From Oscillospiraceae bacterium (GTDB taxonomy: Bacteria > Bacillota > Clostridia > Oscillospirales > Oscillospiraceae): DNA of 14,581 nucleotides. Below are positions 14,141 through 14,581 of this stretch, piece by piece. The notes beneath the pieces are model-generated. The model was not told the DNA's origin. It made no database searches and worked only from the letters and a program-made list of their open reading frames with translations. The translations under genes were made by a program, and so were the position numbers. The stretch is taken from contig JAFPTE010000047.1 of the NCBI GenBank assembly GCA_017400415.1, positions 1-14,581 on the forward strand, given 5' to 3'. Positions within the stretch are counted from its first letter, which is position 1; each line of letters starts with the position of its first letter.

Positions 14141-14581
14141 ATGTCTGATGAAACACGGCGGGAAGCAGCCGGTGCCCGCACCGTCACAAGACGCAGAAAA
14201 AAGCGCCGCTCCATCGGCGGCGACATACTGATAATCGTGGTGCTTGTGGGCCTGTTCCTCACCGCACTGTTTCTGGGCATCGACTCCAGGCTTAACCGAG
14301 CCTATCACCAGAGCCTCACAAGAGAGGCCGGGCCCCTGGCCCTGACCGCAGAGGAATTTCTTCGGGAGGAGGACCACGAAATAAGCTTCGGGCCGGACTT
14401 TGACCCCGCTTCGGTGGACACCTCCCTGCCCGGCACCCACACGGTGCCCCTTATAGTGGACGGCAAGGAGCGCTCCTCCAGGCTCACCATAAAGGACACC
14501 ACCTCCCCCACCGCCCTGCCTGTCTCCCGGGTCATCGACCTGGGCAGCACTCTGGAGCCGGCTGATTTTGTGGATAAGATC
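14141..14581 (+). CDS. Membrane-anchored protein with Ig-like sequence, N-terminal part (3' end outside window)
   Basis: An open frame of 147 codons runs off the window. AAGGAG (14129-14134, overlapping the AsnB-like stop) is 6 bases before the ATG. Residues 1-27 are hydrophilic and highly basic (RRRKKRR at 17-23), followed by one membrane segment at about 28-47; by the positive-inside rule the rest is outside the cell. The external part contains a beta-rich Ig-like stretch ending PLIVDGKERSSRLTIKDTT (about 103-121), and SPTALPV to ADFVDKI looks like the start of a second such unit. Similar Ig-like stalks in clostridial surface proteins often carry an enzymatic domain such as a transglutaminase-like fold further on, but none is visible here. 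It is probably the next member of the same operon. Function is not assigned. Confidence 0.75.
   Translation, partial: MSDETRREAAGARTVTRRRKKRRSIGGDILIIVVLVGLFLTALFLGIDSRLNRAYHQSLTREAGPLALTAEEFLREEDHEISFGPDFDPASVDTSLPGTHTVPLIVDGKERSSRLTIKDTTSPTALPVSRVIDLGSTLEPADFVDKI

Noticed and set aside
12358..14280. Overlapping - strand frames opposite the AsnB-like gene
   Set aside because: No motif or plausible start; the + strand gene has all family signatures throughout.
1..14581. CRISPR array, tRNA or rRNA genes
   Set aside because: No regularly spaced direct repeats, tRNA cloverleaf or rRNA sequence was seen; nearly all bases are protein-coding.

Overview
The window reads as GC-rich chromosomal DNA of an anaerobic Firmicute, most likely a Clostridia gut lineage such as Oscillospirales. 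This is inferred from the gene families, Gram-positive ribosome binding sites, a sigma-A-type promoter, a TTG start and a DUF815 ATPase; no rRNA is present to confirm it. All genes are on the + strand and tightly packed. No stretch over 300 bases lacks a gene: the two longest gaps are about 141 bases (6368-6508) and 167 bases (7709-7875).

Region 1 (1-6367) is a branched-chain amino-acid operon: the 3' part of ilvC, then ilvD, leuC, leuD and leuB, with 4-base overlaps at leuC/leuD and leuD/leuB. ilvC and ilvD give the common late steps to valine, isoleucine and the leucine precursor. leuCD and leuB carry out the isomerase and dehydrogenase steps of leucine synthesis. leuA is not between these genes. 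An AAA+ ATPase of the DUF815 family is joined to the end of leuB.

Region 2 (6365-6511) is a short gap packed with inverted repeats: a perfect 12-bp dyad over the DUF815 stop codon, an interrupted hairpin, and an 18-bp perfect inverted repeat whose right arm contains the Shine-Dalgarno sequence and start codon of the next gene. That gene (6509-7708) is an ACT-domain threonine dehydratase (ilvA-like), which feeds isoleucine synthesis. It ends at a strong intrinsic terminator.

Region 3 (7771-14581, running off the end) is a separate unit with its own consensus-like promoter. It encodes a Dlt-like envelope-modification cassette: a DltA-like amino-acid adenylating ligase, a carrier protein, an AlgI/DltB-like MBOAT acyltransferase, a membrane-anchored SGNH/DltD-like protein, an asparagine-synthetase-like amidotransferase, and the start of a membrane-anchored protein with Ig-like sequence. 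Several enzymes carry substitutions at diagnostic positions. The ligase has Gly where Bacillus DltA has its D-Ala-selecting Cys. The SGNH protein has Cys at the nucleophile Ser position. The AsnB-like protein has Gln at the general-base Glu position. Together these suggest the cassette is not ordinary D-alanylation of teichoic acid. A reasonable inference is that a different amino acid is activated in the cytoplasm, loaded on the carrier, passed across the membrane by the MBOAT protein to a surface acceptor, and linked to an amidation step. This is the best candidate in the window for an undescribed system.
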